From assembly GCA_044353855.1 (NCBI GenBank), contig JBILBF010000001.1, positions 843,443 to 907,442 on the forward strand: DNA of 64,000 nucleotides. The letters are read 5' to 3'. The notes beneath the pieces were generated by a model that was not told the DNA's origin, did no database searches, and saw nothing but the letters and a program-made list of their open reading frames with translations. Position 1 is the first letter of the stretch. Every line of letters begins with the position of its first letter. Below are positions 44,406-52,328 of the stretch, piece after piece. The position numbers and the translations under genes were made by a program. Source of the DNA: UKL13-3 sp044353855 (lineage in GTDB: Bacteria > Bacteroidota > Bacteroidia > UKL13-3).

Positions 44406-45224
44406 TTAATTAGAAACACTCACCATATCATTGATAAATTCTTTATTTAAAAAATCAATGAGTTGAGATTTTGTTAACCCATCAATAATTTTTCCTTCTT
44501 TAGCAATGGTAATTGCACCCCTTTCTTCTGATACAACCAACACAATTGCATCAGTTTGTTCGGTAATGCCAATAGCTGAAAGATGTCGAAGTCCATATTT
44601 ATTAAGCAATTCAGGGTTTTCGCTAAGAGGTAAAACTGCGTTAGCTGCTTTTATTTTGCTGTTAACAATTATAACTGCTCCATCATGCAAAGGGCTATTT
44701 TTGCTAAATATACTAATGAGCAACCGTTTTGTGATATTGGCTTCAATGATTTCTCCACTTGAGCCAATAAATTTCATTTCCGAAGTTTTAGGAAAAACGA
44801 TAATAGCTCCTTGATTGGTTTCTGCTAAAAATTCTGCTGCCTCTACAATATCTTCAAAATTGGTATGAAAACTTTTCTCGATTTTCCAGTTCCAAGGTAA
44901 AAAGCGAAATATGGATTTATTTTCAGCCAAAAAACTTACTTTGCCAAGTAAGAGCAAAAATTTTCGAATTTCTTGTTGAAAAATAATAATGATCGCTAGA
45001 AATCCAAATTTTGTTACCTCTTCAAGGATTTTTTCCAACAAAGGCATATTAAAATACCTAACTACTATCCAGAAAATATAAATAGTTACTAATCCGATAA
45101 GCATATTAAAGGCTAGGCTTCCTTTAAGTAACCTATATAATTGGTGAACAATTCCTGTTACTAGTAAAATATCAATAATATTGACCAGTGTAAATTTAAA
45201 ATTATTTAATTCAAATAGCTCCAT
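44406..45224 (-). CDS. cdaA: Diadenylate cyclase CdaA (substituted RHR motif)
   Basis: The 272-residue membrane enzyme makes c-di-AMP from two ATP. It has N-terminal hydrophobic helices (about residues 12-85) and a DAC domain with SPLHDGAVII (DGA 181-183), KIKAANAVLPLSENPELL and GLRHLSAIGITEQTDAIVLVVSEERG. The second signature motif is RHL (213-215) where the family normally has RHR. Its start overlaps the end of folP by 14 nt, so the two are translationally coupled; a folP-cdaA order is common in Bacteroidota. There is no CdaR or GlmM gene next to it, unlike in Firmicutes. Confidence 0.93.
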   Translation of the reverse strand: MELFELNNFKFTLVNIIDILLVTGIVHQLYRLLKGSLAFNMLIGLVTIYIFWIVVRYFNMPLLEKILEEVTKFGFLAIIIIFQQEIRKFLLLLGKVSFLAENKSIFRFLPWNWKIEKSFHTNFEDIVEAAEFLAETNQGAIIVFPKTSEMKFIGSSGEIIEANITKRLLISIFSKNSPLHDGAVIIVNSKIKAANAVLPLSENPELLNKYGLRHLSAIGITEQTDAIVLVVSEERGAITIAKEGKIIDGLTKSQLIDFLNKEFINDMVSVSN

Positions 45225-46077
45225 ATGTAGTAGTTACAATGTTAATACATTCTACGGCTTCTTTTACATCGTGAACACGTAAAATGTTTGCTCCATTTAA
45301 TAATGCAATCGTATTAGCTGAACTAGTTGCATTTAGAGCTGTTAAAGAGGTTGTATGCGTGGTTTGTTGCAACATGCTTTTTCTTGATAACCCAACTAGC
45401 AATGGTAATTCAAATAGGTTAAAATCATTCAGATGCTTCAGTAATGAAAAGTTATGATCTAGGTTTTTCCCAAAACCAAATCCAGGGTCGATTACTAAAT
45501 CTTTAATTCCTAAAAGGTGTGCTTGCTTTATTTTATTGGTAAAATATTGAATTATTTCGAGAATGATATTATCATAATGGGGATTGATTTGCATATTTTG
45601 AGGTGTTCCTTTTTTATGCATCATTATGTAAGGTACTTTTAGTTCAGCAACAGTTTTCATCATATTATTATCTTCATCGCCACTTGATATATCATTAATA
45701 AGATATCCTCCAGCTTCTATAGCTTCCTTAGCCACTTTGCTTCTAAATGTATCAATTGAAAGCCAAGTTCCAGGAAAATATTTGGTTATTAATTCAATAA
45801 TGGGTATTAATCTTTTGAGTTCTTCTTCTATGCTAATATCTATTGCTTTGGGTCTACTAGAATATGCTCCAATATCAATAAAAAGTGCACCTTCTTTTAA
45901 CATTATTTCTGTTTGGCGAAGAGCTTCATTAGCAGAAAAATGCTTTCCTCCATCAAAAAACGAATCTGGTGTTATGTTTAAAATGCCCATTACAACAGGT
46001 TTTTCAATAGTAATAAGTTGACCTTTACTACTTAATGTAATTTTTGACTTTAGGGTTTGCAATTTCAGATGCTCCAT
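45211..46077 (-). CDS. folP: Dihydropteroate synthase
   Basis: A protein of about 288 residues condensing pterin pyrophosphate with p-aminobenzoate in folate synthesis. Motifs: MGILNITPDSFFDGGKH (DHPS signature 1), GAYSSRPKA, WLSIDTFRSKVAKEAIEAGGYLINDISSG, MHKKGTPQNMQ and DLVIDPGFGFGKNLDHNF, then PLLVGLSRKS. The frame can be extended to 46125, but that would overlap the divergent DUF1599 gene; the ATG at 46077 (MEHLKLQTLKSK) is preferred. It overlaps cdaA by 14 nt. Confidence 0.96.
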   Translation of the reverse strand: MEHLKLQTLKSKITLSSKGQLITIEKPVVMGILNITPDSFFDGGKHFSANEALRQTEIMLKEGALFIDIGAYSSRPKAIDISIEEELKRLIPIIELITKYFPGTWLSIDTFRSKVAKEAIEAGGYLINDISSGDEDNNMMKTVAELKVPYIMMHKKGTPQNMQINPHYDNIILEIIQYFTNKIKQAHLLGIKDLVIDPGFGFGKNLDHNFSLLKHLNDFNLFELPLLVGLSRKSMLQQTTHTTSLTALNATSSANTIALLNGANILRVHDVKEAVECINIVTTTYGAI

Positions 46078-46085
46078 TATTTTTG
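46056..46085 (+). promoter_or_regulatory. Promoter of the DUF1599 gene
   Basis: TTTG at 46056-46059, an 18-nt spacer, then TATTTTTG at 46078-46085. It overlaps the folP start on the other strand and precedes the TTG start at 46114. Confidence 0.55.
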
Positions 46086-46113
46086 TACTATAAACAAATA
46101 AACAGTTTCCGCT

Positions 46114-46659
46114 TTGATTAATCAAACTTCAACACAATACGATAGTGCTATTGCTAAGTGCAAAAATATATTTATTCACAAGAGTAAAGATTATGGAACA
46201 TCATGGAGGGTTATGCGCCTATCTTCCATAACCGATCAAATTTTTATCAAAGCTCAACGAATTCGGAACATAGAAGAAAAAGGAAACCAAAAAATTGGCG
46301 ATGATATTGAATCTGAATTTATGGGTATTGTTAATTATTGCATTATGGGTTTGATTCAGATGAAATTAAAAGACTCGAAAGAGTTAGAATTAAATATTGA
46401 CGAGTTAACAGTATGGTATGATGAATACGTTGGTTCTACTAAAATGCTAATGCAGGATAAAAACCACGATTATGGTGAAGTATGGAGAGATATGCGGGTA
46501 AGTACTTTTACCGATATTTTGTTGGTTAGGCTTATGCGTATTAAACAAATTGAAGACAATAAAGGACAATCAAATATGAGCGAAGGTATTGATGCAAACC
46601 TTCAAGATATGATTAACTATTCAGTATTTGCATTAATTAGAATTGACGAACAAAAATAA
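46114..46659 (+). CDS. DUF1599 domain-containing protein
   Basis: The 181-residue protein consists of two similar halves. HKSKDYGTSWRVMRLSSITDQIFIKAQRIRNIEE in the first matches DKNHDYGEVWRDMRVSTFTDILLVRLMRIKQIED in the second, giving an internal duplication typical of the DUF1599 family. A nucleotide-related fold has been suggested for the family, but the function is unknown. It begins at a TTG (MINQTSTQYDSAI), since no ATG lies upstream of the first repeat; a promoter at 46056-46085 fits. It lies between folP and a BT_3928-type gene, the usual Bacteroidota arrangement. Confidence 0.88.
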   Translation: MINQTSTQYDSAIAKCKNIFIHKSKDYGTSWRVMRLSSITDQIFIKAQRIRNIEEKGNQKIGDDIESEFMGIVNYCIMGLIQMKLKDSKELELNIDELTVWYDEYVGSTKMLMQDKNHDYGEVWRDMRVSTFTDILLVRLMRIKQIEDNKGQSNMSEGIDANLQDMINYSVFALIRIDEQK

Positions 46660-46793
46660 GTTGTAACGGATAAGTTGTAGCTATTTGAGCATATTATGAC
46701 TAATTCATACTAAAATAGTAAGAATAGAATTAGCATATTTTGTAGATAAAAATACCATTAAAGTATAATCGTTATCTGTAATAACAAAATAAC

Positions 46794-47912
46794 ATGAAAA
46801 TAATAATACAAGTTAGTAGAGTTTTAGTAGGGGTTTTATTTATCCTTTCAGGGTTTATAAAAGCAAATGATACGATTGGGTTTTCATACAAATTGGTCGA
46901 ATATTTTGAAGTATTTCATATGCCATTTTTAGAAAACTATGCAGTTCCCTTAGCAATGGTTATATGTATTTTTGAAATTATTGTAGGAGTTGCATTATTG
47001 GCAGGAGCCTACTCAAAGCTTAATGCATGGTTGTTGTTGTTAATGATTATATTTTTTACATTACTTACTGGTTACTCTGCCATTACAAATAAAGTAACTG
47101 ATTGTGGTTGTTTTGGCGATGCCATCAAACTTAAACCAGTTCAGTCATTTATTAAAGATTTAATACTATTGTTATTTATTGGGTTTATTTTTATGGGTCA
47201 TCATCATATTAAACCGCTATTTAAAAAAAGTATCCAAACTATTGGTCTTGGTATATCTCTATTGGTAACTACCGCTTTTACATTATATACTTTTATGTTT
47301 TTGCCTAAGATTGATTTTTTACCTTATAAGGTGGGAAATAATATTAAATCGTTAATGACTTATCCAGCCAATGCAGAAAGAGATAGTTTTGAAATGATAT
47401 TTATATATGAAAAAGAGGGGCGTCAAATAGAAATAGGGATGAGTCTATTAAGCACAATTGATGATACATATATATTTAAAGACAGAAAAGACAAGTTGAT
47501 TAAAGCTGGGTTTAAACTTCCAATATTTGATTTTAAACTATATAATGATGCTAGTATAGAATATACTGATAGCTTATTGGCGGATACTGTAAGTTTTAAA
47601 TTATTGATTGTGCAATTAGATGTAAAACAAAGTAGAAAAGGGACATCAGAAGCTTTAGCAGATTTAACAACTCCTTTCATAGCACAAGGGAATCAAGTTT
47701 GGGGATTAACTTCTACATCACATGATATTGTTGAATTGTATAGGCATGAATATCATTTGATGTATGATTATTATATGATGGACCCAACACCATTAAAATC
47801 AATTGTAAGAAGCAATCCTGGGGTCTTACTTCTCAAAGGAAACACTGTTGTTAAAAAATGGTCGAGTTATGCAATTCCTTCTTTTGAAATAGTGAAGAAG
47901 TATATGAAATAA
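46794..47912 (+). CDS. BT_3928 family (DoxX/MauE-like) membrane protein
   Basis: The 372-residue protein has an N-terminal four-helix DoxX/MauE-type membrane domain (VLVGVLFILSGFIKANDTIGFSYKLVEYFEVF ... LLAGAYSKLNAWLLLLMIIFFTLLT and CGCFGDAIKL, with a Cys-Gly-Cys motif) and a C-terminal soluble part after about residue 165. That part ends in a thioredoxin-like run (LLKGNTVVKKWSSYAIPSFEIVKKYM) without a CxxC motif. Probably an envelope redox-associated protein; the exact job is unknown. It follows the DUF1599 gene. Confidence 0.88.
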   Translation: MKIIIQVSRVLVGVLFILSGFIKANDTIGFSYKLVEYFEVFHMPFLENYAVPLAMVICIFEIIVGVALLAGAYSKLNAWLLLLMIIFFTLLTGYSAITNKVTDCGCFGDAIKLKPVQSFIKDLILLLFIGFIFMGHHHIKPLFKKSIQTIGLGISLLVTTAFTLYTFMFLPKIDFLPYKVGNNIKSLMTYPANAERDSFEMIFIYEKEGRQIEIGMSLLSTIDDTYIFKDRKDKLIKAGFKLPIFDFKLYNDASIEYTDSLLADTVSFKLLIVQLDVKQSRKGTSEALADLTTPFIAQGNQVWGLTSTSHDIVELYRHEYHLMYDYYMMDPTPLKSIVRSNPGVLLLKGNTVVKKWSSYAIPSFEIVKKYMK

Positions 47913-47938
47913 TTTACTCTATTATTTTAAGAAAAAAA

Positions 47939-48457
47939 ATGTCTAATACATATTCACCTCAAAGAATATACCTTGTCGGTATGATGGGTGTAGGCAAGTC
48001 TACTTTGGGCAAACAGTTAGCCAAAAAGCTTCAAGCATCGTTTATAGATTTGGATATTGAAATTGAACATTACGCCCAACAATCTATTTCAGATATTTTT
48101 GAACAAAAGGGTGAAGAATATTTTAGATTACTTGAACAAACTGTTTTAAAAGAAACAAAAAATCGTGATCATATTATTGTTGCAACGGGAGGAGGAACAG
48201 CGTGTTTTAATGAAAATATGGAATGGATGAAAGCACAGGGTAAAACAATATATCTAAAAGCAACTGCTTCCTTTATAGTAAGCAGAATAATTACAAATCC
48301 AGACAAACGACCACTCTTAATGGGGAAAAACTTAGATAGCATTAAGCTATTTATTGATGAACTTTTAATTCAACGTATACCATACTATGAACAAGCTGAA
48401 AGTATAGTCAATGTTCCTATTAAATCAATGTCAGTGCTAGTAAAATCAACCTGTTAA
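47939..48457 (+). CDS. aroK: Shikimate kinase
   Basis: The 172-residue kinase phosphorylates shikimate in aromatic amino acid synthesis. P-loop GMMGVGKSTLGKQLA, shikimate-binding FIDLDIEIE and FRLLEQTVLKE, ATGGGTACF and the lid Arg in TNPDKRPLLMG are all present. Length is typical. It starts 26 nt after the BT_3928-type gene, so they may share a transcript. Confidence 0.95.
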   Translation: MSNTYSPQRIYLVGMMGVGKSTLGKQLAKKLQASFIDLDIEIEHYAQQSISDIFEQKGEEYFRLLEQTVLKETKNRDHIIVATGGGTACFNENMEWMKAQGKTIYLKATASFIVSRIITNPDKRPLLMGKNLDSIKLFIDELLIQRIPYYEQAESIVNVPIKSMSVLVKSTC

Positions 48458-48567
48458 GGAGTTATTCTAAATCGTTTAATACGGCTTAATGCAGTAATTA
48501 ATCGTAAAATGTTGACAACGTGTGAAAATCTTCCTAAAAAAAAGTTGTGTTAAAGCAGTGTTGACGC

Positions 48568-48597
48568 TTGTTTTATTCATTTCAATTCATAAGTTTG
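48568..48597 (+). promoter_or_regulatory. Promoter of the HU gene
   Basis: TTG at 48568-48570, an exact 19-nt spacer, then TAAGTTTG at 48590-48597, 36 nt before the ATG. Both halves match the consensus. Confidence 0.72.
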
Positions 48598-48633
48598 TTA
48601 GAGTAATAACCAACCAATTAATTAAATTATACT

Positions 48634-48906
48634 ATGAACAAGTCAGATTTAATCGACAACATCGCAGCTGCTGCGAAGATCACTAAAGTTCAAGCTGCTG
48701 CTGCTTTAGATTCATTTATGTCATCTACACAAGGTGCATTGAAAAAGAACGACAAAGTTATCCTTGTAGGATTCGGTACTTTCTCTGTAACTAAGCGTGC
48801 AGCTCGTAAAGGTCGTAACCCACAAACAGGAAAAGAAATTAACATTCCTGCTAAAAAAGTTGTGAAATTTAAAGCAGGTACTAACTTACAAGCTAAAGTT
48901 AAGTAA
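48634..48906 (+). CDS. HU family DNA-binding protein
   Basis: The 90-residue nucleoid protein is canonical: MNKSDLIDNIAAAAKITKVQAAAALDSF dimerisation helices, KVILVGFGTFSV, RKGRNPQTGKEINIPAKKVVKFKAGTNL with the conserved beta-arm Pro. Codon use is markedly different from its neighbours (more gct, cgt, aac, atc, ctt), as expected for a very abundant protein. It is a single-gene unit with consensus promoter and strong terminator. Confidence 0.97.
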   Translation: MNKSDLIDNIAAAAKITKVQAAAALDSFMSSTQGALKKNDKVILVGFGTFSVTKRAARKGRNPQTGKEINIPAKKVVKFKAGTNLQAKVK

Positions 48907-48930
48907 TTAACTTTGAGTAAGCTAAAACTT

Positions 48931-48965
48931 AAAAATCCCGCTCTGTTTAGAGTGGGATTTTTTTT
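48931..48965 (+). terminator. Terminator of the HU gene
   Basis: Stem aaaaatcccgctct / agagtgggattttt (one G-T pair) with a 4-nt loop and a long T run. The stretch from here to 49131 has nothing else recognisable. Confidence 0.9.
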
Positions 48966-49131
48966 GCCAAAAAAATAAGGTTGCTTTTTATTTAATTCAG
49001 GAATGACTTTCAGCAATAATTGATTGTTGAAATCAATCGATGGCCTATTTTGAATAATTGAGGTTACGCTAAATTTCTAAAAAAAAAATCAGTATAAAAA
49101 ACTCAAATAATTTACCCGAATGAAAATAGGA

Positions 49132-49638
49132 TTAACTTAAATATACCGTTACTTTTTTCTTTTCAATAGTTACTGATACATGCTCTTGAATAGTTGTAGA
49201 TAGTTCCATACCAATATAATCTGCGCTTATTGGAAAATCTTTGTGGTTTCTATCAACTAATACCGCAACCTGAATGCGTTTAGCTTTTGCTCTTATAAAA
49301 GGGGTAAGAGCATATACGAGTGTTCTGCCAGTATTTAAAACATCATCTACCACTATTATGTTTCTATCTGTAATTTTTGTATTTTCATTAGATAACTTCA
49401 CTGTACTGCCTGTTGGGTTAACTTTATCTAATGTAATATTGATAAGTTCAATTTTGATGTTTGAAATTGCTTCTAATTCAGTAAACAACAATTGAGCGAT
49501 ATAGGTACCTCGGCCATCAATTCCAGCAATAACTATATTTTTCTCATTAAAATGATTTTCATAAATTTGATATGCTATGCGTTTTATGATTTGTTTTGCC
49601 TGTAAATCTGTTAAAATTTGCACCTTAGAATTGCTCAT
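49132..49638 (-). CDS. Phosphoribosyltransferase family protein (PyrR-like)
   Basis: A protein of about 168 residues with a type I phosphoribosyltransferase fold. The PRPP loop is NIIVVDDVLNTGRTLVYAL; other landmarks are IVIAGIDGRGTYIAQLL and IQVAVLVDRNHKDFPISADYIG. It resembles PyrR (pyrimidine attenuator/uracil PRTase) more than Hpt, but no pyr genes are near, so the exact substrate is undecided. The frame opens at 49698. A good promoter whose -7 element (49657-49664) lies inside that extension places the true start at the ATG at 49638 (MSNSKVQILTDLQ). Confidence 0.88.
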   Translation of the reverse strand: MSNSKVQILTDLQAKQIIKRIAYQIYENHFNEKNIVIAGIDGRGTYIAQLLFTELEAISNIKIELINITLDKVNPTGSTVKLSNENTKITDRNIIVVDDVLNTGRTLVYALTPFIRAKAKRIQVAVLVDRNHKDFPISADYIGMELSTTIQEHVSVTIEKKKVTVYLS

Positions 49639-49656
49639 GTTGAGTTTATTTTGACC

Positions 49657-49685
49657 CAAATTTAATTGAACCCCAGTAATTTCAA
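49657..49685 (-). promoter_or_regulatory. Promoter of the phosphoribosyltransferase gene
   Basis: On the minus strand: TTG (49685-49683), 18-nt spacer, TAAATTTG (49664-49657). It decides the start codon choice at 49638. Confidence 0.6.
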
Positions 49686-49719
49686 TGCGTTTGGTCAAAA
49701 TTATTTTTATGATAAAATA

Positions 49720-49750
49720 TTTGGGCTATCGTAATATTTGGTTATTTTTG
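49720..49750 (+). promoter_or_regulatory. Promoter of rpmE2
   Basis: TTTG at 49720-49723, exact 19-nt spacer, TATTTTTG at 49743-49750, giving a leader of about 105 nt before the rpmE2 ATG. The leader is long enough for a ribosomal-protein regulatory element, but I see no defined fold. Confidence 0.7.
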
Positions 49751-49859
49751 CCCCTCATTTTCTGACTATAGGCTTTTGTTTTACTTTTTAGGCAAACAAA
49801 CATTGATTAGCAAATGAGCGGTATGGCAAATTCCATATAAACATTAAAATTTTTAAGAA

Positions 49860-50111
49860 ATGAAAGCAGATATCCATCCAAAAAACTTTAGAAAAGTTGT
49901 GTTCAAAGACATGTCAAACGACTATTCTTTTATGACACGTTCAACAGTTGAAACCAAAGAAACCATTAAATGGGAAGATGGTGAAGAGTATCCATTATTT
50001 AAATTGGAAATTTCACATAAATCACATCCATTTTTTACGGGTACAAATATGCTGATTGATACAGCAGGACGTATTGATAAGTTCAACAAACGTTATGCTC
50101 AGAAAAAATAA
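49860..50111 (+). CDS. rpmE2: 50S ribosomal protein L31 type B
   Basis: The 83-residue protein starts MKADIHPKNFRKVVFKDMSN and has SHPFFTGTNMLIDTAGRIDKFNKRY, the type B (zinc-independent) L31 pattern lacking the CxxC pair. This form is the usual one in Bacteroidota and does not need zinc. Strong promoter upstream and a strong terminator downstream make it a single-gene unit. Confidence 0.97.
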   Translation: MKADIHPKNFRKVVFKDMSNDYSFMTRSTVETKETIKWEDGEEYPLFKLEISHKSHPFFTGTNMLIDTAGRIDKFNKRYAQKK

Positions 50112-50130
50112 TTATACGTTTTACATAGCT

Positions 50131-50160
50131 AAAGCTCTCCCAAAAGGGAGAGCTTTTTTT
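50131..50160 (+). terminator. Terminator of rpmE2
   Basis: A perfect 11-bp stem (aaagctctccc / gggagagcttt) with a 4-nt loop and a T run. Confidence 0.92.
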
Positions 50161-50203
50161 TTGCTATTTAGTTAATTCAAACTGTTTCAATTATTATCGT
50201 AAG

Positions 50204-51388
50204 ATGAATTATATCCTATTTGAATCAGAAATAGATAGAAGTAATTTACTACCTTTTACTTTTACACGTCCTGTTGCAGAAATGCGATGTGGTATTTTAA
50301 CAATTGCTGAAAAATGGGCACATCATGTTAAACATAAACCCTCTTACAAGACACAAGCCTATTTGCAGATTAAATATCCATTAGTTGATTCAGAAACAAA
50401 TGTTTTTGTAAATGGTGCAGTTTTTCCAAACCAAACTATAGTAAATGAAATAAAATCTCTAAAAATTGGCGAAGCTTTAGTAAAAGGTGATTTATTAATA
50501 GCATCTTGTGTGAATGGAACGGATGAAAAGTTAACATCACGATTTATTGAATCCAAATCTGATAATATTGTTAAAATCAGTTTTACCTATGATATCTTTT
50601 CAAAAAACGGTCAAGCAATTGAAGATGATTTTATCTTATTGACTTCTGGAAGGGTTTCTCAATCCATTTCTAACACTAACCAATTTTTACATCCAGAGCG
50701 AATTTTTATTGAAGAGGGAGCTTCAGTTGAGTTTTCAATTTTGAATGCTTCAACAGGTTCTATTTATATTGGGAAAAATGCTGAGATTATGGAGGGTTGC
50801 AAAATACGTGGCCCTTTTGCGCTATGTGAAAATGGAGGGTTAAAAATGGATGCTAAAATTTATCCAGCAACTACTGTAGGTCCATATTGTAAAGTTGGAG
50901 GCGAAGTTAACAATGCTGTATTTTTTGCTTATTCTAATAAGGGACATGACGGTTTTTTAGGAAATGCTGTAATTGGTGAATGGTGTAATTTAGGTGCAGA
51001 TACCAATAATTCAAACCTGAAAAATACATATGAAGAAGTTAAATTATGGAGCTATAGAACTGAAAAATTTGAAAAAACAGGACTTGTTTTTTGCGGATTA
51101 ATGATGGGAGACCATTCTAAATGCGGTATTAATACAATGTTTAATACGGGTACAGTTGTAGGTGTAGCAGCTAATATTTTTGGAGCTGGTTTTCCACGTA
51201 ATTTTATACCTAGTTTTGCATGGGGAGGAGCTCATGGATTTGATACCTTTATGTTAAAAAAAGCATTTCAAACTGCTGAAGTAATGTGTGCTAGAAGGGG
51301 AATCGAATTTAATGATATTGAAAAAAATATTTTTAAATCTGTGTTTGAAGAAAGTGCTAAATATAGATTTTGGGAAAAAGCTGAATAA
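50204..51388 (+). CDS. GlmU-like sugar nucleotidyltransferase with left-handed beta-helix
   Basis: The 394-residue protein begins MNYILFESEIDRSNLLPFTFTRPVAEMRCGILTIAEKW, the Bacteroidota GlmU-family start, and has a left-handed beta-helix acyltransferase-like C-terminal half (ASTGSIYIGKNAEIMEGCKIRGPF, then GPYCKVGGEVNNAVFFAYSNKGHDGFLGNAVIGEWCNLGADTNN). It is annotated in relatives as a putative sugar nucleotidyltransferase. It differs from genuine GlmU in the N-terminal domain, so substrate and direction are uncertain. It stands 68 nt upstream of tpiA, an arrangement common in Bacteroidota. Confidence 0.85.
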   Translation: MNYILFESEIDRSNLLPFTFTRPVAEMRCGILTIAEKWAHHVKHKPSYKTQAYLQIKYPLVDSETNVFVNGAVFPNQTIVNEIKSLKIGEALVKGDLLIASCVNGTDEKLTSRFIESKSDNIVKISFTYDIFSKNGQAIEDDFILLTSGRVSQSISNTNQFLHPERIFIEEGASVEFSILNASTGSIYIGKNAEIMEGCKIRGPFALCENGGLKMDAKIYPATTVGPYCKVGGEVNNAVFFAYSNKGHDGFLGNAVIGEWCNLGADTNNSNLKNTYEEVKLWSYRTEKFEKTGLVFCGLMMGDHSKCGINTMFNTGTVVGVAANIFGAGFPRNFIPSFAWGGAHGFDTFMLKKAFQTAEVMCARRGIEFNDIEKNIFKSVFEESAKYRFWEKAE

Positions 51389-51455
51389 TAATTGAATATA
51401 TTTTTACAAAGATTAAGAATACATAATTTTTAATAATGAATTAATAGAGATAGTG

Positions 51456-52220
51456 ATGAGAAAAAAAATAATTGCTGGGAATTGGAAAATGAATAAAACC
51501 TTTGAAGAGGGAATGGCATTGGCAACTGAAATTGTAGGAATGGTAAAGGATGAATATCAAGGCATAGCTAAAGTAATTATCATCCCACCTTTTGTGCACA
51601 TAAATGCAATTAGCAGAATGGTTTCAGACACTAATAATATTTATACTGGTGCACAAAATTGTAGTAATCATGAAACAGGCGCATATACTGGAGAAGTTAG
51701 TGCAGGGATGCTTAAAAGTTGCGGCTCCACTTATGTTATAGTTGGGCATAGCGAACGTAGACAATATTTTAATGAACACAATGAATGGCTTGCACTTAAA
51801 GTGGATTCAGCTTTAAAAAACGAATTACATCCAATATATTGTTGTGGAGAAACATTAGAAGAACGAGAGCAGAATATTCATTTTACAGTATTAAAAACTC
51901 AAATTAGTGAGGGGTTATTTCATCTTTTACCATCTCAGTTAAGTGATGTAATTATTGCTTATGAACCAATTTGGGCAATAGGAACGGGTAAAACAGCAAC
52001 CATCAATCAAGCACAGGAAGTTCATGAATTTATTCGAGGTGTTATCCGTGAAAAGTATGGAAATCAAATAGCAGATAGCTTAACTATACTATATGGAGGA
52101 AGTGTTAAGGCTGAGAATGCTGTTGAATTATTTTCAGCTCCTGACATTGATGGAGCTTTAGTTGGTGGAGCAGCTCTTCAAAGTAGAGGCTTTGTAGATA
52201 TTGTTAAAGCAATGAAATAG
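51456..52220 (+). CDS. tpiA: Triosephosphate isomerase
   Basis: The 254-residue enzyme interconverts DHAP and glyceraldehyde 3-phosphate. AGNWKMNKT (catalytic Lys), YVIVGHSERRQYF (catalytic His), IIAYEPIWAIGTGKTAT (catalytic Glu with flexible loop) and the phosphate loop LYGGSVKAENA ... GALVGGAAL are all intact. A GTG at 51453 directly precedes the ATG at 51456; the ATG is chosen. A long hairpin terminator follows. Confidence 0.97.
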   Translation: MRKKIIAGNWKMNKTFEEGMALATEIVGMVKDEYQGIAKVIIIPPFVHINAISRMVSDTNNIYTGAQNCSNHETGAYTGEVSAGMLKSCGSTYVIVGHSERRQYFNEHNEWLALKVDSALKNELHPIYCCGETLEEREQNIHFTVLKTQISEGLFHLLPSQLSDVIIAYEPIWAIGTGKTATINQAQEVHEFIRGVIREKYGNQIADSLTILYGGSVKAENAVELFSAPDIDGALVGGAALQSRGFVDIVKAMK

Positions 52221-52234
52221 TAAAATTAATAACG

Positions 52235-52277
52235 TTAAAAGAGCGTAAATGTGGATTACATGTTTGCGCTCTTTTAA
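52235..52277 (+). terminator. Terminator of tpiA
   Basis: Perfect 11-bp outer stem (ttaaaagagcg / cgctcttttaa) closing a longer hairpin with an inner near-complementary part. It lies 15 nt after the stop. Confidence 0.85.
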
Positions 52278-52328
52278 TGGTTGTAACACTCTTTTTTATA
52301 CATTGTTTATTAAATTAGTTAAATCAAA

